64,000 bases of DNA. Origin: Conexibacter stalactiti (lineage in GTDB: Bacteria; Actinomycetota; Thermoleophilia; Solirubrobacterales; Solirubrobacteraceae). This document shows positions 24,900 through 33,530 of the stretch, piece by piece (position 1 is the stretch's first letter; each line of letters begins with the position of its first letter). Below the pieces are notes generated by a model. The model was given only the letters and a program-made list of their open reading frames with translations, had not been told where the DNA came from and ran no database searches. The position numbers and the translations under genes are program-made. The DNA is taken from the NCBI RefSeq assembly GCF_035967765.1, contig NZ_JAYWIT010000006.1. One strand, written 5' to 3'.

Positions 24900-25436
24900 T
24901 CAGGCCGCCGGCGCGGCGCTCGGGAGCTGTTCGCTCCCGTGGGCGGTCACCGCGATGCCGGCAGCTGCGGGCGCGGCGGCCTTGCGGCCGCCGTTCTCGC
25001 GACGCGAGAACTCCACCAGCTCGGCGAGCGTGGTGGTCTGAAGCGATCGGACGACGCCGCTCTGGACGCGCATCCACAAGACTTTCGTCGCGCAGTGGTG
25101 GTCGAGGTTGCCGTGCTCGGCGTGGGAGCACAGCACCCGCTCGGTCTGCTCGTTGACGAAGCATTCCATCGGCGCGATCGCGCCTTCGAGCGCGAGCACG
25201 ACCTGGTCCATCGTGATCTCCTCGGCGGGCCGGGCGAGCCAGTAGCCGCCGTGAGCGCCGCGCGCGCTTCTGACCAGGTCGGCCTTCTTGAGGCGGGCGA
25301 CGACCTGCTCCAGATAGGCGAGGGGGAGGTTCTCCGCGGCCGCGATCGCCTTCAGGCTGATCGGGGAGTCGGCAGCGCGACGGCCGAGCTCGACCATCAG
25401 GCGCACGCCGTACTCGGCCTTGGAGGAGAAGATCAT
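24900..25436 (-). CDS. Rrf2/IscR-family Fe-S-type transcription regulator
   Basis: A 178-residue regulator with the Rrf2 winged helix (SKAEYGVRLMVELG, PLAYLEQVVARLKKADLVRSARG) and three cysteines in the loop CFVNEQTERVLC then CATK, with nearby histidines. This is the usual place for a Fe-S cluster in IscR/SufR proteins. It is the first gene of the SUF operon and probably represses it when clusters are plentiful. A -10 box TAGGAT is seven bases before the ATG, inside an inverted repeat, which suggests a leaderless and self-regulated transcript. The Ala-rich tail of about 35 residues is not conserved. Confidence 0.92.
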   Translation of the reverse strand: MIFSSKAEYGVRLMVELGRRAADSPISLKAIAAAENLPLAYLEQVVARLKKADLVRSARGAHGGYWLARPAEEITMDQVVLALEGAIAPMECFVNEQTERVLCSHAEHGNLDHHCATKVLWMRVQSGVVRSLQTTTLAELVEFSRRENGGRKAAAPAAAGIAVTAHGSEQLPSAAPAA

Positions 25437-25438
25437 GC

Positions 25439-25451
25439 GGTAAATCCTACC
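25439..25451 (-). promoter_or_regulatory. SUF operon -10 box within inverted repeat GGTA-N5-TACC
   Basis: TAGGAT (25444-25449, minus strand) is seven bases from the rrf2 ATG. It sits inside the symmetrical sequence GGTA-N5-TACC. A regulator bound here would block the promoter; the Rrf2 protein itself is the natural candidate. Confidence 0.4.
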
Positions 25452-25541
25452 AGCGGGGTCGGTGTTCCTTCGGGTGCCCGAACCGGGCTGCGCGGGCGGC
25501 GGCGATCGTAATGCCCGACGACGGCTGACCGCCCTCTCCTT

Positions 25542-25547
25542 CATAGT
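25542..25547 (+). promoter_or_regulatory. -10 box (CATAGT) for leaderless rnd
   Basis: CATAGT is seven bases before the GTG at 25555. It decides in favour of that start codon for RNase D. Confidence 0.35.
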
Positions 25548-25554
25548 GCGCGAG

Positions 25555-26745
25555 GTGCCACAAGAAACTGTCACCACGTTGGCGGGCAGCGACGAGGTCG
25601 CGCGGATCGCCGAGCTGGCGGCCGCGTCGGGCCGCCTCGGCATCGACACCGAGTTCATGTCGGAGGGCCGGTACCGCGCGCTGCTCTGCCTCGTGCAGGT
25701 CGCCGCGCCCGACCCCGACGCCCCCGACGGCGTGCGGATCGCGCTGTTCGACCCCTTCGACGAGCTCGACTTCGAGCCGCTCGCCGCGGTCCTCGCCGAC
25801 CCGGCCGTTGAGATCGTCCTGCACGCCGCGCGGCAGGACGTCGCGATCCTGCGCCGCGCGTGGCGGACCGACGTGCGCAACGTCTTCGACACGCAGGTCG
25901 CCGCCGGCTTCGCCGGCTACGGCGCGCAGACCGGCTACGGCAACCTGCTCGGCGCCGCGCTCGGGCTGCGCGTCGGCAAGACCGCCAGCTACACACGCTG
26001 GGACGTGCGCCCGCTGACCGAGGAGCAGCTCTCCTACGCGCGCGAGGACGTCGTCTACCTGCTCCAGCTCAGCGACGCGCTGCACGACAAGCTGACCGCC
26101 AGCGGCCGGCTCGAATGGGCCCGCGAGGAGTGCCGCCGGATGGAGGAGGCCAGCGACGAGCGCGATCCGGAGACCGCGTATGAGCGGCTGCCGCGCTCCG
26201 GTCAGCTCGACCCGCGCGCCCGCGCTGTCGCGCGCGAGGTCGCCGCGTGGCGCGAGCGCACCGCTCAGCAGGAGGACAAGCCGGTCGGCTCGATCCTGCC
26301 CGACCCCGCACTCGTCGAGATCGCCAAGCGCAAGCCGGCGAGCCCGCGCGAACTGGAGCAGATCCGCGGCCTTCACGGCGGCCACCTGCGCCGTCGCGGA
26401 CAGGCGATCGTCGACGCCGTCGCGATCGGCCGCGACGCCGAGCCGATCGCCCGCGAGGCGCGGCGGCCCGGCGGCGAGCAGGGCGACGCGCCGCTGATCT
26501 CCGTCGTCGAGGCGGTCATCCGGGCCCGTGCGATCGAGGCCGAGCTGGCCTACGAGCTGGTCGCCTCGCGCGCGGAGCTCGAGCAGATCGTGATCGCGGC
26601 TCGCCGCGGCGACCCGGAGCCCGACGTGCGCGCGCTGACCGGCTGGCGCCGCGAGCTGGTCGGCGCGGAGCTGGCCGAGCTGCTCGCCGGCCGCCGCGCA
26701 GTGACGATCGTCGCGGGCAGAATCGCCGTCACGCCGGTCGACTGA
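25555..26745 (+). CDS. rnd: Ribonuclease D
   Basis: A 396-residue DEDD exonuclease. The acidic residues are visible in GIDTEF, in LHAARQDVAILRR and in YAREDVVYLL; the HRDC region carries LEQIRGLHGGHLRRRGQAIVDAV. RNase D trims the 3' ends of tRNA and other stable RNA. Start codons GTG 25546 and GTG 25555 are both possible; the second is chosen for its spacing from the CATAGT box. The gene is divergent from the SUF operon. Confidence 0.93.
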   Translation: MPQETVTTLAGSDEVARIAELAAASGRLGIDTEFMSEGRYRALLCLVQVAAPDPDAPDGVRIALFDPFDELDFEPLAAVLADPAVEIVLHAARQDVAILRRAWRTDVRNVFDTQVAAGFAGYGAQTGYGNLLGAALGLRVGKTASYTRWDVRPLTEEQLSYAREDVVYLLQLSDALHDKLTASGRLEWAREECRRMEEASDERDPETAYERLPRSGQLDPRARAVAREVAAWRERTAQQEDKPVGSILPDPALVEIAKRKPASPRELEQIRGLHGGHLRRRGQAIVDAVAIGRDAEPIAREARRPGGEQGDAPLISVVEAVIRARAIEAELAYELVASRAELEQIVIAARRGDPEPDVRALTGWRRELVGAELAELLAGRRAVTIVAGRIAVTPVD

Positions 26746-26750
26746 GCGGT

Positions 26751-26775
26751 CGCGGTCGCGCCAGGCGCGACCGCG
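26751..26775 (+). terminator. Hairpin after rnd
   Basis: CGCGGTCGCG-N5-CGCGACCGCG is a 10-bp perfect stem five bases after the rnd stop. There is no T-run. Confidence 0.5.
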
Positions 26776-26838
26776 GCGTCCCCGCGCGAGCGGGCGCGGC
26801 TGCACGCAAAATTGCTGAGGTCGCGGGGCGAGCTGCCG

Positions 26839-28113
26839 ATGAATAGGGTCGTGCGCCTCGTGCCCCGTCGCCCCCAGATCCTCGCCACCCTCACCGCGCT
26901 CGCGCTCGTCGCCGCCACGCCCGCGGTCGTCGCGGCCCCCGCCCCCGGCGGCGGCGCCGCTCCCGGCGAGACGCCGGCGGGCGGCAGAGCCGCTCCCGAG
27001 ACGCCGCAGAACCCTGACGGGGGCACCGCCCTCGCGCCGCTCGGCCTCGAGCGCGCGACGCTGACGCAGGACGGCGACGCGCTCGTCTGGAGCACGACGA
27101 CGAACGCCCGCTGGTCGCCCGCGTCGCTGCGCCGCAACAGGCAGTCGCTGTGCGTGCGGCTCGTCTTCGAGACCGGCACCGTCAACTCGCGCGACGTCTG
27201 CGTGCGCCGCACCGGCGCGAAGGCGACGCTGACGCTCACGCGCGTGCTGCGCTCCGGCGGTCACGGCCCGCTGCACGAGCTGCCGGCGCGCGTCGCGCGC
27301 GCCAACCCGCGCGCGCTGAGAGCGCGCTTCGCCGCGGCCAGAGTCGGCATCCCGATGGGCACCGCGGTGCGCTGGCGGACGCTCTCCAGCACCGACGGCT
27401 GCGACATCGGCGACGGCGGCGACTGCTTCCGCGCGCGACCGGCCGACGGCGCCGTGCTGCAGGTCAGATCGCCGGTCCCGACCGGCTGCATCCCCAGCGG
27501 CCCGTCGTACGTCACGAACGGCTCCCGCACGCGCAAGGTCGTCGCGCTGACCTTCGACGACGGGCCGTCGAGCTACACCCCCGCCTTCCTCGACGTGCTG
27601 AAGCAGAAGGGCGTCAAGGGCACGTTCTTCATGATCGGCCAGCAGGTCGCGCCGAACGCCAGCCTGGTGCGGCGAATCCTCGCCGAGGGCCACGAGCTGG
27701 CCGACCACAGCTGGAACCACCCGAACCTCTCCAGCGGCGGCGCCTTCGCGTCGAACCAGATCAGCTCGACGGCGAACGCGATCCAGACCGCCAGCGGCTT
27801 CAAGCCGTGCGCCTTCCGCGCCCCGGGCGGCGCCGTCAGCTCCGGCCTCATAAGCCTCGCGAGCGGCCTCGGCTTCACGACCGTCCAGTGGGACGTCGAC
27901 ACCAACGACTGGCAGCTGCCGGGCACCGAGGCGGTCTACTCGCGGGTCGTCAACGGCGTCCGCAACGGCTCGATCGTGCTGATGCACGACGGCGGCGGCC
28001 CGCGCTCGCAGGGCCTCGCGGCGCTGCCGCGGATCATCGACACGCTGAAGTCCCGCGGCTACGGCTTCGTGACCGTCGCGGAGATGACCGGCGCGACGAT
28101 GACCTTCCGCTGA
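26839..28113 (+). CDS. Secreted polysaccharide deacetylase (NodB domain)
   Basis: A 424-residue exported protein: signal peptide or anchor at about 10-32, a Pro/Gly/Ala-rich linker, an uncharacterised beta-rich domain of about 130 residues, and a NodB domain. All five motifs are seen: TFDDGP, HSWNHPN, RAPGG, DVDTNDW and IVLMHDGGG. It probably removes acetyl groups from N-acetylglucosamine of peptidoglycan or a surface polymer. ATG 26839 is chosen because GGGGCGAG lies seven bases upstream; a TTG at 26812 is less likely. The N-terminal domain also has four cysteines, which may form disulfides. Confidence 0.9.
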   Translation: MNRVVRLVPRRPQILATLTALALVAATPAVVAAPAPGGGAAPGETPAGGRAAPETPQNPDGGTALAPLGLERATLTQDGDALVWSTTTNARWSPASLRRNRQSLCVRLVFETGTVNSRDVCVRRTGAKATLTLTRVLRSGGHGPLHELPARVARANPRALRARFAAARVGIPMGTAVRWRTLSSTDGCDIGDGGDCFRARPADGAVLQVRSPVPTGCIPSGPSYVTNGSRTRKVVALTFDDGPSSYTPAFLDVLKQKGVKGTFFMIGQQVAPNASLVRRILAEGHELADHSWNHPNLSSGGAFASNQISSTANAIQTASGFKPCAFRAPGGAVSSGLISLASGLGFTTVQWDVDTNDWQLPGTEAVYSRVVNGVRNGSIVLMHDGGGPRSQGLAALPRIIDTLKSRGYGFVTVAEMTGATMTFR

Positions 28114-28125
28114 GCGCTCGCGGGC

Positions 28126-28131
28126 TATCGT
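28126..28131 (+). promoter_or_regulatory. -10 box (TATCGT) for leaderless MFS gene
   Basis: TATCGT is seven bases before the GTG at 28139 and only thirteen bases past the upstream stop, so the MFS gene seems to have its own leaderless transcript. Confidence 0.4.
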
Positions 28132-28138
28132 CGATGCG

Positions 28139-29575
28139 GTGCCCGCCGACGCCACCCCGCAGGACCCGCGCCGCTTCCTGATCCTCGGGATCTGCTGCCT
28201 CAGCCTCTTCGTCGTCGGGATCGACACGACCGCCGTCAACATCGCGCTGCCGTCGATCCGCAGCGACCTCGACACCTCCGTCGCGCAGCTGCAGTGGACG
28301 ATCGACGCGTACACGCTGACGCTCGCCAGCCTGCTGCTGCTGGCGGGCGCGACCGCCGACCGGGTCGGTCGCGCGCGCGTCTTCAAGGTCGGGCTGGCGC
28401 TGTTCACGCTGGGCTCGCTGCTGTGCTCGGTCGCGCCCAGCGCGCCGCTGCTGATAGCGGCCCGCGCGCTGCAGGCAGTCGGCGGCTCGATGCTCAACCC
28501 GGTCGCGATGTCGATCGTCCGCAACACCTTCACCGACGCGCGCGAACGTGCGCAGGCGATCGGCGTGTGGGGCGGCACGATCGGCGTCAGCATGGCGCTC
28601 GGACCGGTGCTCGGCGGCCTGCTCGTGGAGGCCGTCGGCTGGCGCGCGATCTTCTGGGTCAACGTGCCGATCGGGATCGCCGCGATCGTGCTGACGGCGC
28701 GCTACGTGCCTGAGTCGCGTGCCAGCCGCGCGCGGCGACCCGATCCGCTCGGCCAGGCGCTCGTGATCGTGCTGCTCGGCACGCTCACCTACGCGATCAT
28801 CGAAGCGCCGTCGCACGGCTGGCTGACCCGCGAGAGCGTCGCGCTGTTCAGCGTCGCCGCTGGCGCGCTCGCCGCGCTCGTCAGCTGGGAGCTGCGCCGC
28901 CGCGATCCGCTGATCGAGATGCGCTTCTTCCGCAGCGCGCCGTTCGCGGGCGCGACCGCGATCGCGGTCGCCGCCTTCGCCGGCCTCGGCGGTTTTCTCT
29001 TCCTCAACACGCTCTACCTGCAGGAGGCGCGCGGCCTCTCGCCGCTGACGGCCGGCCTCTGGACGCTGCCGATGGCGGCGCTGACGGTCGTCTGCGGGCC
29101 GCTGTCCGGCCGGCTGGTCGGGCGCGTCGGCGCCCGCCCCTCGCTGGTCGTCGGCGGCGCCGCGATGACGCTCGCCGGCCTGTTGCTGACGGAGCTGTCC
29201 AGCACCACGCCGGTCTGGCTGCTGTTCTGCGCCTACGTCCTCTTCGGGCTCGGCTTCGGCTTCGTCAACCCGCCGATCACCAACACCGCCGTCTCCGGCA
29301 TGCCGGCCGACCAGGCCGGCGTGGCGGCCGCGATCGCCTCGACCAGCCGCCAGATCGGCGCCACGCTCGGCGTTGCCGTCGTCGGCGCGGTCGCGATCCC
29401 CGCCGCGGCCTTCGCGGATGCGGCCGACGTCGCGGCCGCCGGGCACGTCGGCTGGTGGATCGTCGCCGGCTGCGGCGCGCTCGTGCTCGCGCTCGGGCTC
29501 GCCACGACGAGCCGCTGGGCGAACGCCACCGCCGCGCGCACCGCGCTGGCGCTGCGCGAGGGTGCGGCGACATGA
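28139..29575 (+). CDS. MFS drug exporter, DHA2 (14-helix) family
   Basis: A 478-residue transporter with about fourteen hydrophobic helices. DTTAVNIALPSI in helix 1, LQWTIDAYTLTLASLLLLAG, the loop motif DRVGRARVF and GGTIGVSMALGPVLGGLL (motif C) are typical of EmrB/QacA proton-driven drug exporters. No Shine-Dalgarno sequence is present before the GTG. An HxlR-type regulator follows 173 bases downstream and may control it or neighbouring genes. The substrate is not known. Confidence 0.92.
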   Translation: MPADATPQDPRRFLILGICCLSLFVVGIDTTAVNIALPSIRSDLDTSVAQLQWTIDAYTLTLASLLLLAGATADRVGRARVFKVGLALFTLGSLLCSVAPSAPLLIAARALQAVGGSMLNPVAMSIVRNTFTDARERAQAIGVWGGTIGVSMALGPVLGGLLVEAVGWRAIFWVNVPIGIAAIVLTARYVPESRASRARRPDPLGQALVIVLLGTLTYAIIEAPSHGWLTRESVALFSVAAGALAALVSWELRRRDPLIEMRFFRSAPFAGATAIAVAAFAGLGGFLFLNTLYLQEARGLSPLTAGLWTLPMAALTVVCGPLSGRLVGRVGARPSLVVGGAAMTLAGLLLTELSSTTPVWLLFCAYVLFGLGFGFVNPPITNTAVSGMPADQAGVAAAIASTSRQIGATLGVAVVGAVAIPAAAFADAADVAAAGHVGWWIVAGCGALVLALGLATTSRWANATAARTALALREGAAT

Positions 29576-29626
29576 GCGAGACCCGTCCCCCATGATGTGG
29601 GATTTTGGTATGTTTCCCGCCTCTTA

Positions 29627-29642
29627 GGAACAGCGTTGTTCC
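29627..29642. promoter_or_regulatory. Inverted repeat GGAACA-GCGT-TGTTCC, candidate operator
   Basis: A perfect 6-bp repeat with a four-base spacer lies in an AT-richer region 107 bases before the HxlR gene. It is a good size for a winged-helix regulator and may be its own site. Confidence 0.4.
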
Positions 29643-29748
29643 AGGCCGTTTGCAGCCTGTCCTGAGAGCTGAGTCGTCACATCGAGGGGCCGCTCCGGGT
29701 GGACCGGCGTGCGTCGTGCGCGCGGGTGTGGGCGGTCGGGGGAGCGAC

Positions 29749-30426
29749 ATGCCGGGACATGAACTGGGGGAGAAGCCGCGCCGACAATGGGCGCCGGATG
29801 CGCGTGCGCTGAGCGTCGTCGGGGACCGCTGGCTGATGGTGATCGTGCGTGACCTCGCGGCCGGCCCGCTGCGCCTCGACGAGCTGCGCCGCTGGCTGCC
29901 GGGCGTCTCGGCAGGAGCGCTGGAGTCGCGCCTGGCCAAGCTCGCCGACGAGGGCCTGATCGTGCGCCGCCGCTTCCGCTCGCTGCCGCCGCGTGTCGAC
30001 CTCGAGCTGACCGACCTCGGCCGCTCGCTGCTGCCGGTGATCGGCGAGATCGCCCGCTGGGAGCTGCGCACCCACTGGTCGGCGCCACGCGCCGGCGAGT
30101 GGATCGACGTCGCCGCCTGCTTCCGCCTCGCGCCGCTGCTGGTCGCCGCCCCGAGCGCCGCGGGCTGCGACGTCGCCGCTGCCGCGGTCGCGCTCACGAT
30201 CGCGAGCGGGACCGCGCCCGAGCAGTCCGAGCAGTACGTCTTCGTGCGCGAGAACGGCCGTGCCCGCGTCGAGCACCGTCCCGCGCCGGAGACCGCGACT
30301 CGGATCGAAGGCGACCAGCAGCAGTGGGTCGCCGCGCTCAGTCCCGGCGCCGCGAACGGCGACCTGCGGATCGCCGGCGACACCGACGCCGCGCGCGCGT
30401 TCCTGGCGCTGTTCGAGAGCGGCTGA
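29749..30426 (+). CDS. HxlR-family transcription regulator
   Basis: A 225-residue protein. The first 110 residues are an HxlR winged helix (ALSVVGDRWLMVIVRDLAAG, RFDEL-like RLDELRRWLPGVSAGALESRLAKLADEGLI). HxlR proteins usually end near residue 120; here about 110 further residues follow, with alternating strands and helices, possibly an SCP2-like ligand pocket as in some actinobacterial homologues. The start at 29749 has GGGGGAG five bases upstream. It may respond to a hydrophobic ligand and control the upstream exporter. Confidence 0.85.
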   Translation: MPGHELGEKPRRQWAPDARALSVVGDRWLMVIVRDLAAGPLRLDELRRWLPGVSAGALESRLAKLADEGLIVRRRFRSLPPRVDLELTDLGRSLLPVIGEIARWELRTHWSAPRAGEWIDVAACFRLAPLLVAAPSAAGCDVAAAAVALTIASGTAPEQSEQYVFVRENGRARVEHRPAPETATRIEGDQQQWVAALSPGAANGDLRIAGDTDAARAFLALFESG

Positions 30427-30462
30427 GTGATGTTCTCAGCGGCTTGCCGCCGAGAGAAGTTC

Positions 30463-30499
30463 TCGGCGGCCATCGCGTCCCCCACGCGATGGCCGCCGA
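30463..30499. repeat. 16-bp perfect inverted repeat with C5 loop
   Basis: TCGGCGGCCATCGCGT and its exact complement are separated by five C residues, 37 bases after the HxlR stop. It could be a terminator for that gene or the end hairpin of a former insertion element. Confidence 0.6.
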
Positions 30500-30814
30500 A
30501 GCCAAGGGCCGTGTCGAGGCGGCCCTATGGGCTGACGGCAACCGTTCCCGGCTGCTGCGACCTGGGCAAGGTCCCGGGGTAGAAGCCGCCACGCCTTCGC
30601 GCGGGCGTGGGGGCTCCGGGTCCGTGTGCCGCCGTCAGGTCGAGCGCTCTGGGCGTCGCCGCCTGCTGCCGTCGAGGACTCACTGCGCTGTCGCGTGCCA
30701 GCGCATCGATGCCGTCGACCGCTTGCGCCCCGTGCAGGAGGGCCGGTGCGGTGGACGTGCACTCGCGTGAGTGCTCGGTCGGCAGGTTTTGGACGTTGTC
30801 CGATCTCATGATTA

Positions 30815-30834
30815 ATCTTCGGAGTTCCGAAGAT
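30815..30834. promoter_or_regulatory. 20-base palindrome ATCTTCGGA-GT-TCCGAAGAT
   Basis: A perfect 9-bp inverted repeat with a two-base centre in the AT-richer part of the region in front of the IclR gene. The TTCGGA/TCCGAA halves resemble sites bound by IclR proteins. It is a candidate operator. Confidence 0.45.
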
Positions 30835-30990
30835 CAGATACAGCGCCTCGTGCCGCGCGACCGATGTCGCGCAGGCACCATCCCCTCGTCGCGAAATCCC
30901 CGTGGTAGCGGAGTTCGTGTCCGGCACGCTAACGCGCCTGGACGCTCGCGTCAACCGCTCAATTACGTCCACAACGACCCACTCCACGTT

Positions 30991-31000
30991 CTGTATACAG
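30991..31000. promoter_or_regulatory. Palindrome CTGTATACAG
   Basis: A 10-base perfect palindrome about 230 bases before the IclR start in an AT-richer segment. A regulator site is possible; nothing links it to a given protein. Confidence 0.25.
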
Positions 31001-31226
31001 CGGTGGTTCCAGATCTCCCAGCAGGCTCGTTGTTCGCCTTCCCGACGATCGAATGCGCAGCTTTCTGCTCCACTCGAGGGTGGAGCAGGGAACGCGCGCG
31101 CGAGGAAGACGTGGCGCGCGAGCGACCGCCGCCGCCTCTCGCCGTCGCCGCTCTGGTACGGTCGATGATTCCGCATCCCGGAAACGAGGTCGAGCGATAC
31201 CCAGGCAGTCGAAGAGTCCCGCGATC

Positions 31227-32027
31227 GTGCAATCCGTCGCGCGTGGCTTCGACCTTCTCGAAGCGGTCGCCGCCGACGACGAGATCGGGCTCGTAGAGCT
31301 CGCACACCGGACGGGACTCCAGCCCAGCACCACCCATCGGCTGCTCGCGACGCTGATCGCGTGCGGCTACGTCGTTCAGAACCCGCAGACGAGCCGCTAC
31401 CGCCTCAGCCACAAGGTGGTCGAGCTGGCCGGCGGGCAGGAGCACCGCATGCAGCGGCTGCGGACCGCCGTGCGCCCGCACCTGCTGATGATCCGCGACG
31501 CGACCGACGAGACGACCAACCTCTGCGTGCTCGACCGCTTCACGATCGTCTACGTCGACCAGGCCGAGAGCAGCCGCACCGTGCGGATGTTCACCGAGCT
31601 GGGCCGTCGCGTCCCCGCGCACGCCTGCGCGGCCGGCAAGGCGATGCTCGCCTTCCAGTCCTCCGACGTGCTGGCCGACCTGCGCGAGCGGGCGCCGTTC
31701 CCCTCGCTGACGCCGCACACGATCACCGCCGCCGAGGAGCTGGAGATCGAGTTGCGGCGCGCGCACGCGCGTGGCTACGCGATCGACCGCGAGGAGTACG
31801 AGGACGGCGTGCTCTGCATCGCGGCGCCGATCTTCGGCTCCAACGGCGAGGTGCTGGCGGCCGCGAGCGTCTCGGGACCGGCCGCGCGGCTGCTGCGGCA
31901 GGACCTGTCGGAGCTGGGCGAGCTGGTGCGCGGCCGCATGCTGGAGGTCTCGCGCGAGCTCGGCTACGAGCCGACCGAGGGCACCGGCACGCCGGCCGGT
32001 GGCGCCGGCGCCTCGACCGCCGCGTAG
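31227..32027 (+). CDS. IclR-family transcription regulator
   Basis: A 266-residue regulator: an N-terminal winged helix (GLVELAHRTGLQPSTTHRLLATLIACGYV) and the IclR ligand-binding domain with PAHACAAGKAMLAF, YAIDREEYEDGVLCIAAPIF and AAASVSGPAARL. IclR proteins sense small organic acids. The start is uncertain: GTG 31227 gives the usual length, but the frame is open upstream to an ATG at 31053 with a basic stretch (RKRGRAIPRQSKSPAI) that could belong to the protein. It lies in front of the aminotransferase gene and may control it. Confidence 0.88.
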   Translation: MQSVARGFDLLEAVAADDEIGLVELAHRTGLQPSTTHRLLATLIACGYVVQNPQTSRYRLSHKVVELAGGQEHRMQRLRTAVRPHLLMIRDATDETTNLCVLDRFTIVYVDQAESSRTVRMFTELGRRVPAHACAAGKAMLAFQSSDVLADLRERAPFPSLTPHTITAAEELEIELRRAHARGYAIDREEYEDGVLCIAAPIFGSNGEVLAAASVSGPAARLLRQDLSELGELVRGRMLEVSRELGYEPTEGTGTPAGGAGASTAA

Positions 32028-32106
32028 CCAACCTGCACAAGCCGGGGGCTCGACGTTGGACCCGCGGCGGTTGAGCCGCCGGCCGGCCGTTGCGAGAGTC
32101 ACCGCC

Positions 32107-33393
32107 ATGACTTCGATCGATCGTTCGGGTGCGGCCGCCGAGACGCGCCTGTGGCATCCCTTCTCCGACATGTCCGTGGTGCGCCGCAGCGAGTTCGTGC
32201 TGACCCGCGGCGAGGGCGTCTGGGTCTACGACGACCAGGAGCGCCGTTACCTCGACGGCACGGCGAGCCTCTGGTACGCGAACGTCGGTCACGGCCGCGC
32301 GGAGATCGCCGACGCGATCGCCGCGCAGCTCGGCCAGCTCGAGGCCTACTCCGCCTTCGGCGACTTCACGACGCGGCCGGCGCAGGAGCTGGCGGCGCGG
32401 ATCGCCGGGCTGGCGCCGGTCGACGACGCGCGCGTCTTCTTCACGACCGGCGGCGGCGAGGCGCTCGACTCGGCGGCGAAGATCGTGCGGCGCTACTGGA
32501 CCGCGAAGGGCGAGCCCGAGCGGATGCACCTGATCGGCCGCACCGGCGGCTACCACGGCACCAACGGCTACGGCACCGCGATCGGCGGGATCGAGGCCAA
32601 CCGCGCCGGCTGGGGGCCGCTGATGAGCGCGACCTCGTCGGTCCAGTGGGACTCGCTGGCGGCGCTGGAGGAGGAGATCCTGCGCGTCGGGCCCGAGCGC
32701 GTCGCGGCCGTCTTCGCCGAGCCTGTGATCGGCGCCGGCGGCGTGCTGCTGCCGCCGCCGGGCTACCTCGAAGGCGTGCAGGCGATCTGCCAGGAGCACG
32801 GAATCCTGTTCGTGGCCGATGAGGTCATCTGCGCCTTCGGCCGCGTCGGCGACTGGTTCGCCTCCTCCCGCTTCGGGCTGCGCCCCGATCTGATCACCTT
32901 CGCCAAGGGCGTCACGAGCGGCTACCTGCCGCTCGGCGGCGTCGTCGCCTCCGGGCGCGTGGCGGAGCCGTTCTGGGAGCAGTCGGGCAACATGCTGCGC
33001 CACGGCGCGACCTACTCCGCGCACGCGACCTGCTGCGCGGCCGGCAGCGCCAACCTCGACCTGCTCGCCGAGAACGGGCTCGTCAGCCGTGCGCTGGAGA
33101 CCGAGGGCCCGCTGCTGGCCGCGCTGGAGCCGCTCGCCGCCCACCCGCTGGTGAAGGAGGTCCGCGGCGGCGTCGGCCTGCTGGCGGCCGTCGAGTTCAG
33201 CGCCGAGGCGCTCGCCGCCGGTGCGCCCGTCGCGGTCTTCGAGGCGGCGCGCGAGCGCGGGCTGCTCGTGCGTGCGCTCGGTCAGGGGGTCGCCGTGTCG
33301 CCGCCGCTGACGATCTCCCAAGAGGAGCTCGACTTCCTCGGCGCGACCGCCGCCGAGGCGCTCGACGCGGTCGCCGCCGCCTCCGTCGCCTGA
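32107..33393 (+). CDS. Class III aminotransferase (omega-amino-acid type)
   Basis: A 428-residue PLP enzyme. The Schiff-base lysine is Lys267 (LITFAKGVTSGYLPLGG), Asp238 (VADEVICAFGR) pairs with the PLP nitrogen, and LWHPFSDM plus GTASLWYANVGHG are typical of beta-alanine/pyruvate or polyamine transaminases. The likely acceptor is pyruvate; the amino donor is not known. It follows the IclR regulator by 79 bases and probably forms a unit with it. The convergent 3' region contains the candidate small RNA. Confidence 0.92.
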   Translation: MTSIDRSGAAAETRLWHPFSDMSVVRRSEFVLTRGEGVWVYDDQERRYLDGTASLWYANVGHGRAEIADAIAAQLGQLEAYSAFGDFTTRPAQELAARIAGLAPVDDARVFFTTGGGEALDSAAKIVRRYWTAKGEPERMHLIGRTGGYHGTNGYGTAIGGIEANRAGWGPLMSATSSVQWDSLAALEEEILRVGPERVAAVFAEPVIGAGGVLLPPPGYLEGVQAICQEHGILFVADEVICAFGRVGDWFASSRFGLRPDLITFAKGVTSGYLPLGGVVASGRVAEPFWEQSGNMLRHGATYSAHATCCAAGSANLDLLAENGLVSRALETEGPLLAALEPLAAHPLVKEVRGGVGLLAAVEFSAEALAAGAPVAVFEAARERGLLVRALGQGVAVSPPLTISQEELDFLGATAAEALDAVAAASVA

Positions 33394-33530
33394 GCTCCGG
33401 CGAGAACGCCGACGCGCCAGCGGCTCCAGCCGGTTGAACGTGGCCGGGTCCACGTGGCCGATTTGGTGAAGATTCCTTCACTGTCGGGAATGCGAACGTC
33501 CGCCAAAAGCGCGACACTTATGTCCTCACA

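Larger units (their letters stand above)
30427..31226. other. 800-base region without a supported gene
   Basis: No reading frame here has family-like content. The first part holds a 16-bp perfect hairpin (30463-30499). On the minus strand between 30809 and 30525 a frame of 94 codons (start MRSDNVQNLPTEHSRECTST) has an Arg/Pro-rich composition like the tails of IS200/IS605 TnpB proteins, without zinc-finger or catalytic residues. The second part (30780-31060) is AT-richer, with two palindromes, and probably contains control sites for the IclR gene. An old IS200/IS605 remnant is possible but not shown. Confidence 0.4.

Noticed and set aside
25447..28662. 1071-codon minus-strand frame opposite RNase D, deacetylase and MFS genes
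   Set aside because: Antisense to three recognisable proteins and without any domain of its own.
30607..31296. Plus-strand frame starting MGAPGPCAAVRSSALG in the gene-free region
   Set aside because: Biased composition, no motif, no ribosome binding site, and it runs through AT-richer palindromes that look regulatory.
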